Shown: positions 17,576 to 26,937 of the stretch, piece by piece
Numbering within the stretch: position 1 is the first letter of the stretch
Layout of the letters: each line of letters starts with the position of its first letter
Origin: Bradyrhizobium sp. Ash2021
GTDB taxonomy: Bacteria > Pseudomonadota > Alphaproteobacteria > Rhizobiales > Xanthobacteraceae
Assembly: GCF_031202265.1 (NCBI RefSeq)
Contig: NZ_CP100604.1
Span: 4,818,501 to 4,882,500, forward strand
Length of the DNA stretch: 64,000 bases
Direction of reading: 5' to 3'
The notes under the pieces: generated by a model
Told to the model about the DNA's origin: nothing
The model's input: only the letters and a program-made list of their open reading frames with translations
The model's database searches: none
Position numbers and translations under genes: made by a program

Positions 17576-17866
17576 ATGACGGGATCGACACGATCGAGCG
17601 GCGGCCTTGATGACCGCCGCAAGCGGCTGTTGTTTCGCTGCTGGCATCGCGGCACCCGCGAGATGGACCTGATCCTCGGGCGGTTTGCCGATGCGGAGAT
17701 CGCGGGCCTGTCCGAGCGCGAATTGGCCGAGCTCGAGGGCCTGATCGAGGTTCCCGATCCCGATCTCTATGCCGCGCTTACGGGCGACAAGCCGCTCGAT
17801 CCGCAACATGGCAGCGCATTGTTCGACCGCATCAAGGCGTTCCGCGCCGTGGACCACGACGCATGA
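17576..17866 (+). CDS. sdhE: SdhE: succinate dehydrogenase assembly factor
   Basis: A 96-aa cytoplasmic protein of the SdhE/DUF339 family that promotes covalent FAD attachment to SdhA. The diagnostic RGxxE motif is present (CWHRGTREMDLILGRF, near residues 22-37), with the conserved LxxLxxLIEVPDPDLY region after it. It overlaps the mfd start by four bases (ATGA), so the two are translationally coupled. Start ATG 17576 follows a weak AGAGAAA purine stretch. Length and motif leave little doubt. Confidence 0.95.
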   Translation: MTGSTRSSGGLDDRRKRLLFRCWHRGTREMDLILGRFADAEIAGLSERELAELEGLIEVPDPDLYAALTGDKPLDPQHGSALFDRIKAFRAVDHDA

Positions 17867-20800
17867 AGTCTCCCGTTAAATCGCCCGCCGCGTTGCTGGC
17901 CCCCGGCCGCGCGCTGACCTTCGCCAATGTCGCCGAGGGCGCCGAAGGCCTCGTCGTCTCGGACCTCGCGCGCGCGGTCGCCGCCAGGCCGAAGCCACCG
18001 GCGGTCAGTCTGGCCGTGGTGTGCCGCGACGGCCCGCGGATGCAGCAATTGGCGCGGGCGCTGGAATTCTTCGCCCCCGATTTGCCGGTGATGCAGTTCC
18101 CCGCCTGGGATTGCCAGCCCTACGACCGGGTGTCGCCGCATGGTGGCATCCTGGCGCAGCGCCTGACCACGCTGGCGCGGCTGTCGCGCCTTGCCGGCAG
18201 CGACAAGCCGCTGATCGTGCTGACCACGGTGAACGCCATCGTGCAGCGCGTGCCCGCGCGCGAAACCGTGGCGGCGCAGGCGCTGTCGGTCGCGCCCGGC
18301 CATGTCGTGCCGATGGATTCCATCGTCGCCTGGCTGGAGCACAATGGCTACAACCGCTCTTCCACGGTGCGCGAGCCCGGCGAATATGCGGTGCGTGGCG
18401 GCATCCTCGATCTGTTTCCGGCCGGGCTCGATCAGCCCGTACGGTTCGATTTCTTCGGCGACTCGCTGGAATCGATCCGCACCTTCGACGCCGAGACCCA
18501 GCGCACATTGCTCGACATGCGCGCGCTCGATCTGGTGCCGATCTCGGAATTCCAATTGGTCACCGAGACCATCCGCCGCTTCCGCATGGGCTATGTCGCG
18601 ACCTTCGGCGCGCCGGTGCGCGACGATCTGCTGTACGAAGCCGTCAGCGAAGGCCGCCGCCATCCCGGCATGGAACACTGGTTGCCGCTGTTCCAGGAGC
18701 GGATGGACACGCTGTTCGATTATCTCGACGGCGCGGTGGTCGCGATCGAGCCGCAGAGCGAGGACGCCGCGCGCGAGCGCTTCAAGCAGATCACGGATTA
18801 CTACGAGGCCCGACGCGAGGCGCTGGAGCATCCCGGCGGCGGCGCCATCTACAAGCCATTGCCGCCCGACCGCCTCTATCTGACCGAAGACGAATGGACG
18901 GAGCGGCTCGGCGAATCCGCCCTGGCGCGGCTGACGCCGTTCGCGGTGCCGGACGGGGCCGCTGATGTGTTCGATGCCGGTGCGCGGCAGGGACGGAATT
19001 TCACGCCCGAGCGTGCGGACAGCTCGGTCAACGTGTTCGAATCCGTCGTCGCCCATGTCGGGGCATTGCAGGCGCAGCGAAAGAAGGTGGTGATCGCGCT
19101 GTGGAGCGAGGGCTCGCGCGACCGCATGGGCAGCATGCTGCGGGATCACAAGCTTAACAACCTCACCAGCGTCAACACCTGGCGCACGGTGCAGGCGACG
19201 CCGCGCAACGAGGCCATGCTGGCGGTGGTCGGCATGGAAAGCGGTTTCGAGACCGACGACGTCGCAATCATCAGCGAGCAGGACATTCTTGGCGACCGCC
19301 TGGTGCGACCGCGCAAGGCGAGCCGCAAGCTCGATAACTTCATCTCGGAAGTCACGAGCCTTGCCGCCGGCGATCTCGTGGTTCACGTCGAGCACGGCAT
19401 CGGCCGCTTCATCGGCCTGCAGACGCTGGAAGTCTCCGGCGCGCCGCACGATTGCCTCGAGCTGCATTATGCCGCCGAGACAAAATTGTTCCTGCCGGTC
19501 GAGAACATCGAACTGCTGTCGCGCTACGGCTCCGACCACGCCAATGTCGAACTGGACAGGCTAGGCGGCAGCGGCTGGCAGGCGCGCAAGGCCAAGCTGA
19601 AGAACCGGATCCGCGAGATCGCCGGCGAACTGATCAAGATCGCCGCCGAGCGTCATCTGCATGAAGCGCCGAAAATGCCGGTGCAGGCGCATGTCTATGA
19701 CGAGTTCTGCGCACGCTTCCCCTATGAAGAGACCGAGGACCAGCTTGGCGCCATCACCTCCACGCTGAAGGACCTCGAAAGCGGCCGGCCGATGGACCGC
19801 CTGATCTGCGGTGACGTCGGGTTCGGCAAGACCGAAGTGGCGCTGCGCGCGGCATTCGCGGTCGCGCTCGACGGCAAGCAGGTCGCCGTCGTGGTGCCGA
19901 CCACGCTGCTGGCGCGGCAGCACAGTAAGAATTTCGCCGAGCGTTTCCGCGGCTTTCCCGTCAATGTAGCGCAGGCCTCTCGCCTAATCCCGGCCAAGGA
20001 ACTGACACAGGTCAAGAAGGGCTTGACCGATGGCAATGTCGATATCGTGGTCGGCACCCATGCGCTGCTCGGCAAGGCGATCAAGTTCAGGGATCTCGGC
20101 CTGCTGATCGTCGACGAGGAGCAGCATTTTGGCGTCAGCCACAAGGAACGGCTGAAGCAGTTGCGCGCGCAGGTCCACGTGCTGACGCTGAGCGCCACGC
20201 CGATCCCGCGCACGTTGCAGCTCGCGCTCACCGGCGTGCGCGATCTCTCGATCATCGCTTCGCCGCCGGTCGACCGCCTCGCGGTCCGCACCTTCGTGGC
20301 GCCGCACGATCCTTTGATGATCCGCGAGGCGTTGCTGCGCGAGCGCTATCGCGGCGGGCAGGCGTTTTACGTGGTGCCACGGATCGAGGATCTCGCCGGC
20401 GTGAAGGATTTCCTCGACAAGAACGTGCCGGAGATGAAGGTCGCGGTCGCGCATGGCCAGATGCCGCCGACCGTGATCGAAGACATCATGTCGGCGTTCT
20501 ATGACGGCAAATACGACATCCTGCTCTCGACCACGATCATCGAATCCGGCCTCGATATCCCGACTGCGAATACGCTGATCGTGCACCGCGCCGACATGTT
20601 CGGGCTGGCGCAGCTTTACCAGCTGCGCGGGCGGGTGGGTCGCTCGAAGCTGCGCGCCTATGCGCTGTTTACGCTGCCGGCGCAGCTGAAGATCACCGCC
20701 CAGGCCGAGCGGAGGCTAAAAGTGCTGCAGTCGCTTGAAACGCTGGGCGCAGGCTTCCAGCTGGCCTCGCACGACCTCGATATCCGCGGCGCCGGCAATT

Positions 20801-21381
20801 TGTTGGGCGAGGAGCAGTCGGGCCACATCAAGGAAGTCGGCTTCGAGCTCTATCAATCGATGCTGGAGGAGGCGATCCTCAACCTCAAGGCCGGCGTGGT
20901 GGAGCCGGCCGCCGACCGCTGGTCGCCGCAGATCACCATCGGCATGCCGGTGCTGATCCCCAAGGAATACGTCAACGATCTCGCGGTGCGGCTGTCGCTG
21001 TATCGGCGCCTTGCCGATCTCGACACCGACGAGGAGATCGAGAATTTCGCCGCCGAAATGCGCGACCGCTTTGGCGTATTGCCGGACGAGGTCCGTTATC
21101 TGTTCAAGGTCGCCGCGATCAAGGCTTATTGCCGGAGGGCCAATGTCGAGAAGGTCGATGCCGGGCCGAAGGGCGCGGTCGTCACCTTCCGCGACAACAA
21201 ATTCGCGCAGCCGGATCGCCTGGTGTTCTTCATCCGCCAGCACGGCCAGGCCGCAAAAGTGCGGCCGGACATGAAGGTGGTGTTCTTCCAGGAATGGAAG
21301 ACTCCGGAAGAGCGGCTGCTGGGCACGACGGAGATTTTGCGGCAGTTGGCCAATCTCGCGGAAAACAGGAAGGCGGCGTAG
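17863..21381 (+). CDS. mfd: Mfd: transcription-repair coupling factor
   Basis: An 1172-aa ATP-dependent translocase that dislodges RNA polymerase stalled at DNA lesions and recruits UvrA. The UvrB-like N-terminal region spans about 20-350. The RNA-polymerase-interacting CarD-like domain begins near GDLVVHVEHGIGRFIGLQTL (residues 505-525). The translocase core has GDVGFGKTEVALRAAF (Walker A), VDEEQHFGV (motif II), LSATPIPRTLQLALTG and FGLAQLYQLRGRVGRS (motif VI, similar to RecG). The C-terminal TRCF domain ends in LAENRKAA. It is coupled to sdhE by a four-base overlap. Confidence 0.98.
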   Translation: MKSPVKSPAALLAPGRALTFANVAEGAEGLVVSDLARAVAARPKPPAVSLAVVCRDGPRMQQLARALEFFAPDLPVMQFPAWDCQPYDRVSPHGGILAQRLTTLARLSRLAGSDKPLIVLTTVNAIVQRVPARETVAAQALSVAPGHVVPMDSIVAWLEHNGYNRSSTVREPGEYAVRGGILDLFPAGLDQPVRFDFFGDSLESIRTFDAETQRTLLDMRALDLVPISEFQLVTETIRRFRMGYVATFGAPVRDDLLYEAVSEGRRHPGMEHWLPLFQERMDTLFDYLDGAVVAIEPQSEDAARERFKQITDYYEARREALEHPGGGAIYKPLPPDRLYLTEDEWTERLGESALARLTPFAVPDGAADVFDAGARQGRNFTPERADSSVNVFESVVAHVGALQAQRKKVVIALWSEGSRDRMGSMLRDHKLNNLTSVNTWRTVQATPRNEAMLAVVGMESGFETDDVAIISEQDILGDRLVRPRKASRKLDNFISEVTSLAAGDLVVHVEHGIGRFIGLQTLEVSGAPHDCLELHYAAETKLFLPVENIELLSRYGSDHANVELDRLGGSGWQARKAKLKNRIREIAGELIKIAAERHLHEAPKMPVQAHVYDEFCARFPYEETEDQLGAITSTLKDLESGRPMDRLICGDVGFGKTEVALRAAFAVALDGKQVAVVVPTTLLARQHSKNFAERFRGFPVNVAQASRLIPAKELTQVKKGLTDGNVDIVVGTHALLGKAIKFRDLGLLIVDEEQHFGVSHKERLKQLRAQVHVLTLSATPIPRTLQLALTGVRDLSIIASPPVDRLAVRTFVAPHDPLMIREALLRERYRGGQAFYVVPRIEDLAGVKDFLDKNVPEMKVAVAHGQMPPTVIEDIMSAFYDGKYDILLSTTIIESGLDIPTANTLIVHRADMFGLAQLYQLRGRVGRSKLRAYALFTLPAQLKITAQAERRLKVLQSLETLGAGFQLASHDLDIRGAGNLLGEEQSGHIKEVGFELYQSMLEEAILNLKAGVVEPAADRWSPQITIGMPVLIPKEYVNDLAVRLSLYRRLADLDTDEEIENFAAEMRDRFGVLPDEVRYLFKVAAIKAYCRRANVEKVDAGPKGAVVTFRDNKFAQPDRLVFFIRQHGQAAKVRPDMKVVFFQEWKTPEERLLGTTEILRQLANLAENRKAA

Positions 21382-21395
21382 TTCGGACCTATCAG

Positions 21396-21475
21396 CGTCA
21401 TTGCGAGCGAAGCGAAGCAATCCGTTCTTTCTTTTCGCGGTAGGATGGATTGCTTCGCTTCGCTCGCAATGACGG
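21396..21475. repeat. CGTCATTGCGAG palindromic repeat downstream of mfd
   Basis: A compact copy with two short arms (CGTCATTGCGAGCGAAGCG / CGCTTCGCTCGCAATGACGG), 15 bases after the mfd stop. A transcript would fold into a long hairpin, but no T-tract follows. Confidence 0.9.
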
Positions 21476-21542
21476 AAACTATCGCAAACAGCCGCCGGCA
21501 TGGCTGCCGACGGCCGCTGTTACTCAACCAAAGCGTCGCGTT

Positions 21543-21938
21543 TTACTTCGGATATTTGAACTCCGGCGCGGCCTTCAGCGCCTCCTTCGTTGTGTTCATC
21601 GACGCCAGCCATTTGTCGTTCTTGGCATCGTAGCGGACGTTGACCGACGACGGCGACACCGCGACATAGCGCTCACCCATGCCGAGGAAGCCGCCGACCG
21701 ACAGGATCAGCGCGTCGACCTGGTGGTTCTTGATCGCGAGATCGGTGATCTCCCCGACCGATTCATCTTTCCGGTTATAGACGTTGAGGCCCTTCAGTTT
21801 CGAAGAAAACATCTCGTCCTTTTGTACCGTCGAGAACTTCGCTTCGGCGGGTGCGGTGCCGGTGGTCTTGACGTCCTCGGCGAAAGCCGGCGCAGCGAGC
21901 ATGGCGAGGGAAGCGGTGATAAGTGCGATTTTTTTCAT
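21543..21938 (-). CDS. Exported PRC-barrel domain protein
   Basis: A 131-aa protein with a clear Sec signal peptide (MKKIALITASLAMLAAPAFA, cleavage before EDVK) and a PRC-barrel-like domain at about 45-110 (LKGLNVYNRKDESVGEITDL, then VDALILSVGGFLGMGERYVA). PRC-barrel proteins of this layout are abundant periplasmic proteins in rhizobia with no assigned enzymatic role. The gene has its own upstream region with an AGGACATT-type Shine-Dalgarno and is not obviously in an operon with the next minus-strand gene at 22015. Confidence 0.9.
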   Translation of the reverse strand: MKKIALITASLAMLAAPAFAEDVKTTGTAPAEAKFSTVQKDEMFSSKLKGLNVYNRKDESVGEITDLAIKNHQVDALILSVGGFLGMGERYVAVSPSSVNVRYDAKNDKWLASMNTTKEALKAAPEFKYPK

Positions 21939-22014
21939 AATGTCCTCCAGCGCAGAATTGCCGATCTACAATGCGAGGACGGAACGAACGTTCCTCAATT
22001 TAATTTTGGAACAA

Positions 22015-23235
22015 TTACGACGCCGCGCGACGCGCTTCCTCATCCAGGCGCGCCAGCAGCGACTTCGCCGAATCATTCGGCTGTAGCGTCGCGACGCTGA
22101 CGACGGGCTCCGCGCGCGCATCGCGTTTGCCGTGGCTGGTGTGGCGCATGACGCTGGAGAGGCGTCGCGCTATCGCATGGGCGTTCCTGAGGTCGGTCTC
22201 GGCGAACGCGACGATGACGGATCCATCGTCGAATACGGCGCCGAAATCCATCTGCCGCATCAGGCGGCCGATGATCCGCGCGCCGTCGAACTGGGCACGC
22301 GGGTGCGCCGGATCGAACGCGAAGCGCGCCACCGACAAGCCGCCGCCGCGCTCCTGGGTTTGATAGACCGCCGTTGCGAAGTCGCGATCGAATGCTGCTG
22401 GAGTCAGCAGGCCGGTCCGCGCGTCAATCAGGCCCTCGGCGTCGATCGCCCGCAGCGTCCGGCTCAGATGGGCTTCGAATGCGTGCTGGCGGATCATCGG
22501 CAATGCGATATCGGCGATCCGCCCAGGCTCGCCGGAGATCATCTCGAGGTTGGGCAGATCGTAGGCCGGCGCGAGATCGTTCGACGCCACCACGACCGGC
22601 AGGTTGCGGAAGCGGGAGTCCTCGGTCAGCACCGTGAGGAACGCATCGATCACGCGCGCGCTAAAGCCTTCGCCGACGACGATGCCGTCGATGTCGCGGG
22701 TGTTCAGATGTCTTGCCGCGGCCTCGATGCTGAGCGCCCCGACCACGCCGGCTCGCTCGCCGAGCGATACCGAAAGTGCGGGGTAGGCGGCGCCGCGGCC
22801 GACCAGCAGCACGGTGGCCTCGCTAACCGTATCGATATCCGACAAGGCGATCCGCACGGCTTGCCGGCGCATCACGGTGGCATGCAGCGAACGGATTCGC
22901 AGCGCAGCATTCAGGCGCGCGACCAGGCGATCGAAATTGCCTTGCACCTGGAAAAACGGAATGGCGTTCTCGGGCAACCCGATCAGCGGATCAACCGCGA
23001 TCAACGGCAGGTAGGGTTGCCGCGCCGCGATCTGCTTCGCCAGCGCGGCAAACCTCGGTTCATCGATTGCGGATGTCGCGGTGAGGATTGCCGCCGGCTG
23101 CACCTGCTCGACCGCCCGGGCTGCGTCCGCCCATTCGGTCTCCACGACCGGAAACAGTTTTGCGTCATCGAGCGCGGACGCAAACGAGGGCCTTGCTGCA
23201 GCCGAGACGACGAGGATCGGGCCTTGTTGGGACAT
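22015..23235 (-). CDS. Receiver-like / degenerate GGDEF protein (PleD-like layout)
   Basis: A 406-aa cytoplasmic protein. Residues 1-115 and 130-250 look like two response-regulator receiver folds (GPILVVSAAARPSFASAL; ATVLLVGRGAAYP). Residues about 270-390 follow the GGDEF-domain pattern, with DARTGLLTPAAFDRDFATAV in place of DPLTGLxNRRxF. The catalytic GGDEF loop is replaced by FDDGSVIVAF, and the normal receiver phospho-acceptor aspartates are not evident. It is therefore probably a non-catalytic signalling or scaffold protein, as in PopA-type proteins. It lies 87 bases downstream of the degenerate ANL gene on the same strand. Confidence 0.7.
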   Translation of the reverse strand: MSQQGPILVVSAAARPSFASALDDAKLFPVVETEWADAARAVEQVQPAAILTATSAIDEPRFAALAKQIAARQPYLPLIAVDPLIGLPENAIPFFQVQGNFDRLVARLNAALRIRSLHATVMRRQAVRIALSDIDTVSEATVLLVGRGAAYPALSVSLGERAGVVGALSIEAAARHLNTRDIDGIVVGEGFSARVIDAFLTVLTEDSRFRNLPVVVASNDLAPAYDLPNLEMISGEPGRIADIALPMIRQHAFEAHLSRTLRAIDAEGLIDARTGLLTPAAFDRDFATAVYQTQERGGGLSVARFAFDPAHPRAQFDGARIIGRLMRQMDFGAVFDDGSVIVAFAETDLRNAHAIARRLSSVMRHTSHGKRDARAEPVVSVATLQPNDSAKSLLARLDEEARRAAS

Positions 23236-23322
23236 CTGACAACTCGGATTAACGCAGGACGGAGCCTGCGATCCTAGTTTGCCGGGCTTAATGCGGCGTC
23301 AACGCCACTAGGGGTCAGGCTT

Positions 23323-24828
23323 TCAGGTCGAGGGCGTCCGATCGCGAAACGCTTCCACCATCAATGGGTTAAGTCCAAGTCCTGACAGAGCTTCGCGGGC
23401 GCGGGCATTGTCCTGCGCGCGCCCGGCCAGCCGGTGGCCGCTCAGTCGATCTGGCAATGCCGTCAGCAGCGCGCCCTGGCCCAGCCGTCTCGCCCATTCC
23501 TGGAGGTCCTGCGCCAGAAATCGATAGCCGCCGACCGCCATGATGCCGGAAGGCGGCGCGGTGATGTTGATCGCGCCGGTCGCGCGATCGAGCCTTGCGG
23601 CATAGTCGGTATCGACGAAATCGCGCGGCGGCGGCGCAATCAGGGAGTCGCTGGGGGGCGGCGGCGGCGCATAGGCGGCGACGGGAACCATCGGCCCGCG
23701 CAATCCCAATGTGCCGCGCGGCGTCAGCAGGATTTCTCCGGCGATCGACGACCCCGGCAATTCGCGCGGCGCGCCGTGCGGTCCCGGCTTGATCAGGGCC
23801 GGCGCGCCATCTTCGGCGATCCGGCGCGCGCTGAACAATCCGGCTTCGCCGAACAGATAGACGTCGGTCAGCGTCACCTGTTGCGCAGCCCAGCACGCGC
23901 TGGAGGCGACCTGTTCCGGCGTGCGCCACAGGCCGATGACATTGCGCAAGCGCGGCAGGCGTTGGGTGAGGTCGAGTTCATCCAGCCGCAGCGCCAGCTG
24001 CGCCGGCGCAATCAGCGTATCGCAGCGATGTTCGTTGATCTGCCGCTCCAGCACCTCCTCGTCGAACGGATGGTGCAGCACCAGCGTGCCGCCCGACAAC
24101 AGCCAGACCACGAGCGAGCAGGCGAGGCCGGCAAACGACATCGGCGAAAACGCCGACAGCACGGTTGCACCCTGCGGCACGTCGCTTTCAAGCGAAAGCG
24201 CCAGTCCGCCGGCGATCAGGCTGAGATGGGCGCGCGGCACAGGCCGGAAACCGTCGGCGGTGACGTCGAAGGAGATCAGCGCCGCCTTGCGGCCGTCCTG
24301 GATCACCGCGCGCGTCGCGGGCGATTCCCTCAGGATGGCGTTGTCGAGCGAAGCCATGCCGTCGGGCAAATCGGTGCCGAAGCCGCAGACATGGCGGATC
24401 GAAAACGCTTCGGCGGCGGCGTTCATCGCGAGGTCGGCATACACGATGCCGTCGACCTTGCTGGTGGTCACGATCGCCCGCGCCGCGGTGCGGTTGAGCG
24501 CCATGGTCAATTCCGCCTGCCGCCAGAGCAGCGGCAGCACGGCGACCACCAACCCGGCGCGGTACGCGGCCAGCACCGTGAGCGCGAATTCGATCGTGTT
24601 CGGCAGTTGAACCGCGATCACGGAATTGGCCGGCAATCCGGATTCGATGAAATGCGCCGCCAGCGCCGAGATCGCGCGATCGGCCTGCGCAAAGGTGAGG
24701 CGCTTCGGGCTCTGGCCGGTGATGCGGGGCTTGTTCGGCGGGTCGATCAGCGCGATCGCGTCCGGCTGCCGCGCCAAAACGCGTTTGAACAATCCGTCGA
24801 GCGTTGGCGAAGCGGTGGGCTGGGTCAC
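23323..24828 (-). CDS. Degenerate adenylate-forming (acyl-CoA synthetase-like) protein
   Basis: A 501-aa member of the ANL superfamily by overall layout (FAQADRAISALAAHF; VIAVQLPNTIEFALTVLAAY; core ending in VYLFGEAGLFSARRI). The ATP-binding loop normally reading TSGTTGxPKG is SFDVTADGFRPVPRAH, with no Gly-rich loop or Lys. The TGD motif reads FVDTDYAARLD, and the C-terminal catalytic lysine motif (PKTxxGKxxR) is absent. It may be a pseudoenzyme. The start is GTG at 24828. The gene begins 18 bases after the stop of the solute-binding protein gene, so the two are likely co-transcribed. Confidence 0.75.
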   Translation of the reverse strand: MTQPTASPTLDGLFKRVLARQPDAIALIDPPNKPRITGQSPKRLTFAQADRAISALAAHFIESGLPANSVIAVQLPNTIEFALTVLAAYRAGLVVAVLPLLWRQAELTMALNRTAARAIVTTSKVDGIVYADLAMNAAAEAFSIRHVCGFGTDLPDGMASLDNAILRESPATRAVIQDGRKAALISFDVTADGFRPVPRAHLSLIAGGLALSLESDVPQGATVLSAFSPMSFAGLACSLVVWLLSGGTLVLHHPFDEEVLERQINEHRCDTLIAPAQLALRLDELDLTQRLPRLRNVIGLWRTPEQVASSACWAAQQVTLTDVYLFGEAGLFSARRIAEDGAPALIKPGPHGAPRELPGSSIAGEILLTPRGTLGLRGPMVPVAAYAPPPPPSDSLIAPPPRDFVDTDYAARLDRATGAINITAPPSGIMAVGGYRFLAQDLQEWARRLGQGALLTALPDRLSGHRLAGRAQDNARAREALSGLGLNPLMVEAFRDRTPST

Positions 24829-24846
24829 GGCGTCAACTCGGTTGCA

Positions 24847-26679
24847 TCATTTCGGCTGCGGGTCCGGCTTCTGCCACCACGTTTCCGGCAGGTAGCCCGT
24901 CAACGCCGTGGTTGCAGGCCGTTCTATCCGATTCCAGCGCGCGAGCCATTGCTCTTGCACGTTAAATAGCGGGATAGCGTAGAAGCCCGACATCAGGGTC
25001 CGGTCCAGCGCCCGTACCGTCGCAACGAAGGCCGGCCGCTCGCGCGCTTCCAACAGGGCCGCGATCAGGGCGTCGATCGCGGGGTCCTTGGCGCCCATGT
25101 AATTCCGGGTGCCCGGGATATCGGTGGCCTGGCTGCCCCAATAGAACGACTGCTCGTTGCCGGGCGACAGCGACTGGTCCCAGCGGTTCTGGATCATGTC
25201 GAACTCGTAGCCGAGCCGGCGCTGATCGAACTGGACGGGGTCGACCGCGCGCACGCTGACCTCGATGCCGGCGCGCTTGAGGTCGCGCTGATAGGCCAGC
25301 GCAATCCGTTCCTGATCGCGCGTCGTCACCAGGATTTCAAAGGTGAGGGGCGCCTTGGTCGCGCGCTGGCGCAGCACCGTGCCGTTGATGTCGTAGCCGG
25401 CCTCCGACAGCAGGGCGAGCGCTTTGCGGAGCGTCGTGCGATCACGGCCCGAGCCGTCGCTTACCGGCAGGTGATAGCTGCCGTCTAGAATATCGGGCGG
25501 GATTTGCGCGCCAGCCTGTTTGAGGAACTCGCGCTCACGCTCGTCAGCGGGGCGACCATAGGCCGACAGCTCGGAGCCTGCGAAGAAGCCGGCGCTGCGG
25601 GCATAGAGGCCGAAGAAGTAGTTGCGGTTGATCCATTCGAAATCGAACAGCAGCGTTAGCGCTTGGCGCACGCGGATGTCGGCAAACACCGGCCGGCGGG
25701 TGTTGAATACCAGGAATTCCGACGGCTGCGGCATCCCGGTCTTGATGACATCGCGGATCACCTCGCCGCTGCGCGCGGCGGGAAAATCATAGCCGTCGTG
25801 CCAGCGCAGCGGCTCGCCCTCGACGCGGAAGTCGTAGAGGCCGCGCTTGAACGCCTCGAACTCGCCGTTGGCCTCGCGGTAGAAGTCGAGCCTGATCTCG
25901 TCGAAATTATACAGGCCCCGGTTCACCGGCAGGTCGCGCGCCCAATAGTCGGAATTGCGCGTCAGCGTGACGCTCGCGCCCGGTTTCACCGCTGTGACGC
26001 GATAGGGACCGGAGCCGACCGGTCCGGTCATCGTGGTTTCCTCAAAGGTGGCGGGATTTACCGCATGTTTCGGCAGCACAGGCATCAAAGCGAGGATCAG
26101 CGGCAGTTCGCGGTCATTGGCGTCAGTGAGATCAAAGCGCACCGTGAGCGGATCAGGCGTCTCGGCCTTTGCGACCTTGGAATAATACTGGCGATGGTTG
26201 GGGCGGCCCTTGTCGCGCAGCAAGGCCCAGGAGAACAGCACGTCCTCGGCCGCGACCGGCTTGCCATCCGAGAAGCGAGCGCGGGGGTCGAGATGAAACG
26301 TGACGTAGCTTCTAGCGTCGTCGGTCTCGACGCTTTTCGCCAACAATCCGTAGAGGGTGAAAGCCTCGTCATTGCCGCGCGTCATCAGGCTTTCGACGAC
26401 GAACCCCCGGATCTGCTGCACCGCGAGGCCCCGGACAATAAGCGGGTTGAGGCTGTCAAAGGTGCCGAGGGCGCCCCAGACCAGCCGGCCGCCCTTCGGC
26501 GCGTCCGGATTGGCATAGGGCATGTGGGTGAAATCGGCCGGAACCGCCGGGGCGCCATGCATGGCGATCGCATAGCTTTCGGTGGCCTGGGCCTCGCGGG
26601 CGCCCGGCACCGGCGACAGGCCGAGCGCAACCGCGACGCAGGCGATGGCTCGAAGGCGGATACGTCCAAAGGCGGACAT
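24847..26679 (-). CDS. ABC transporter substrate-binding protein, family 5 (YejA-like)
   Basis: A 610-aa periplasmic binding protein of the oligopeptide/microcin-C type. The start is set at ATG 26679 (MSAFGRIRLRAIACVAVALG), which begins the signal peptide; the frame is open to 26718. The mature part begins near TESYAIAMHG and has the family signatures YANPDAPKGGRLVWGALGTF, FVVESLMTRGNDEAF and LDPRARFSDGKPVAAEDVLF. No permease or ATPase genes accompany it; instead an ANL-like gene and a GGDEF-like gene follow on the same strand. The substrate is unknown, with peptides most likely. Confidence 0.88.
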   Translation of the reverse strand: MSAFGRIRLRAIACVAVALGLSPVPGAREAQATESYAIAMHGAPAVPADFTHMPYANPDAPKGGRLVWGALGTFDSLNPLIVRGLAVQQIRGFVVESLMTRGNDEAFTLYGLLAKSVETDDARSYVTFHLDPRARFSDGKPVAAEDVLFSWALLRDKGRPNHRQYYSKVAKAETPDPLTVRFDLTDANDRELPLILALMPVLPKHAVNPATFEETTMTGPVGSGPYRVTAVKPGASVTLTRNSDYWARDLPVNRGLYNFDEIRLDFYREANGEFEAFKRGLYDFRVEGEPLRWHDGYDFPAARSGEVIRDVIKTGMPQPSEFLVFNTRRPVFADIRVRQALTLLFDFEWINRNYFFGLYARSAGFFAGSELSAYGRPADEREREFLKQAGAQIPPDILDGSYHLPVSDGSGRDRTTLRKALALLSEAGYDINGTVLRQRATKAPLTFEILVTTRDQERIALAYQRDLKRAGIEVSVRAVDPVQFDQRRLGYEFDMIQNRWDQSLSPGNEQSFYWGSQATDIPGTRNYMGAKDPAIDALIAALLEARERPAFVATVRALDRTLMSGFYAIPLFNVQEQWLARWNRIERPATTALTGYLPETWWQKPDPQPK

Positions 26680-26937
26680 CGGCACGCGCGGATTTGATTC
26701 GAAATTGCACAAAATCAAGCTTTACCATAGGCCTCGGCATCCGCCGTAACGCCGGCTCAAAGATGCTTGTCGGCATTGATCTTTTCGCGCGCCGCTGTAT
26801 TGAAGGCGTGCAATTGACCAGGGCGGCAGCGCCTGTCACGTATCCGCCTCAATTGACTTGGAGACAGCCGCCCAAACGGCTAGGTGTCGGCGCCTGCAGC
26901 GGTTTCGGGCGCTCCCGTTCAGAAAGGGTTTTCCGCA

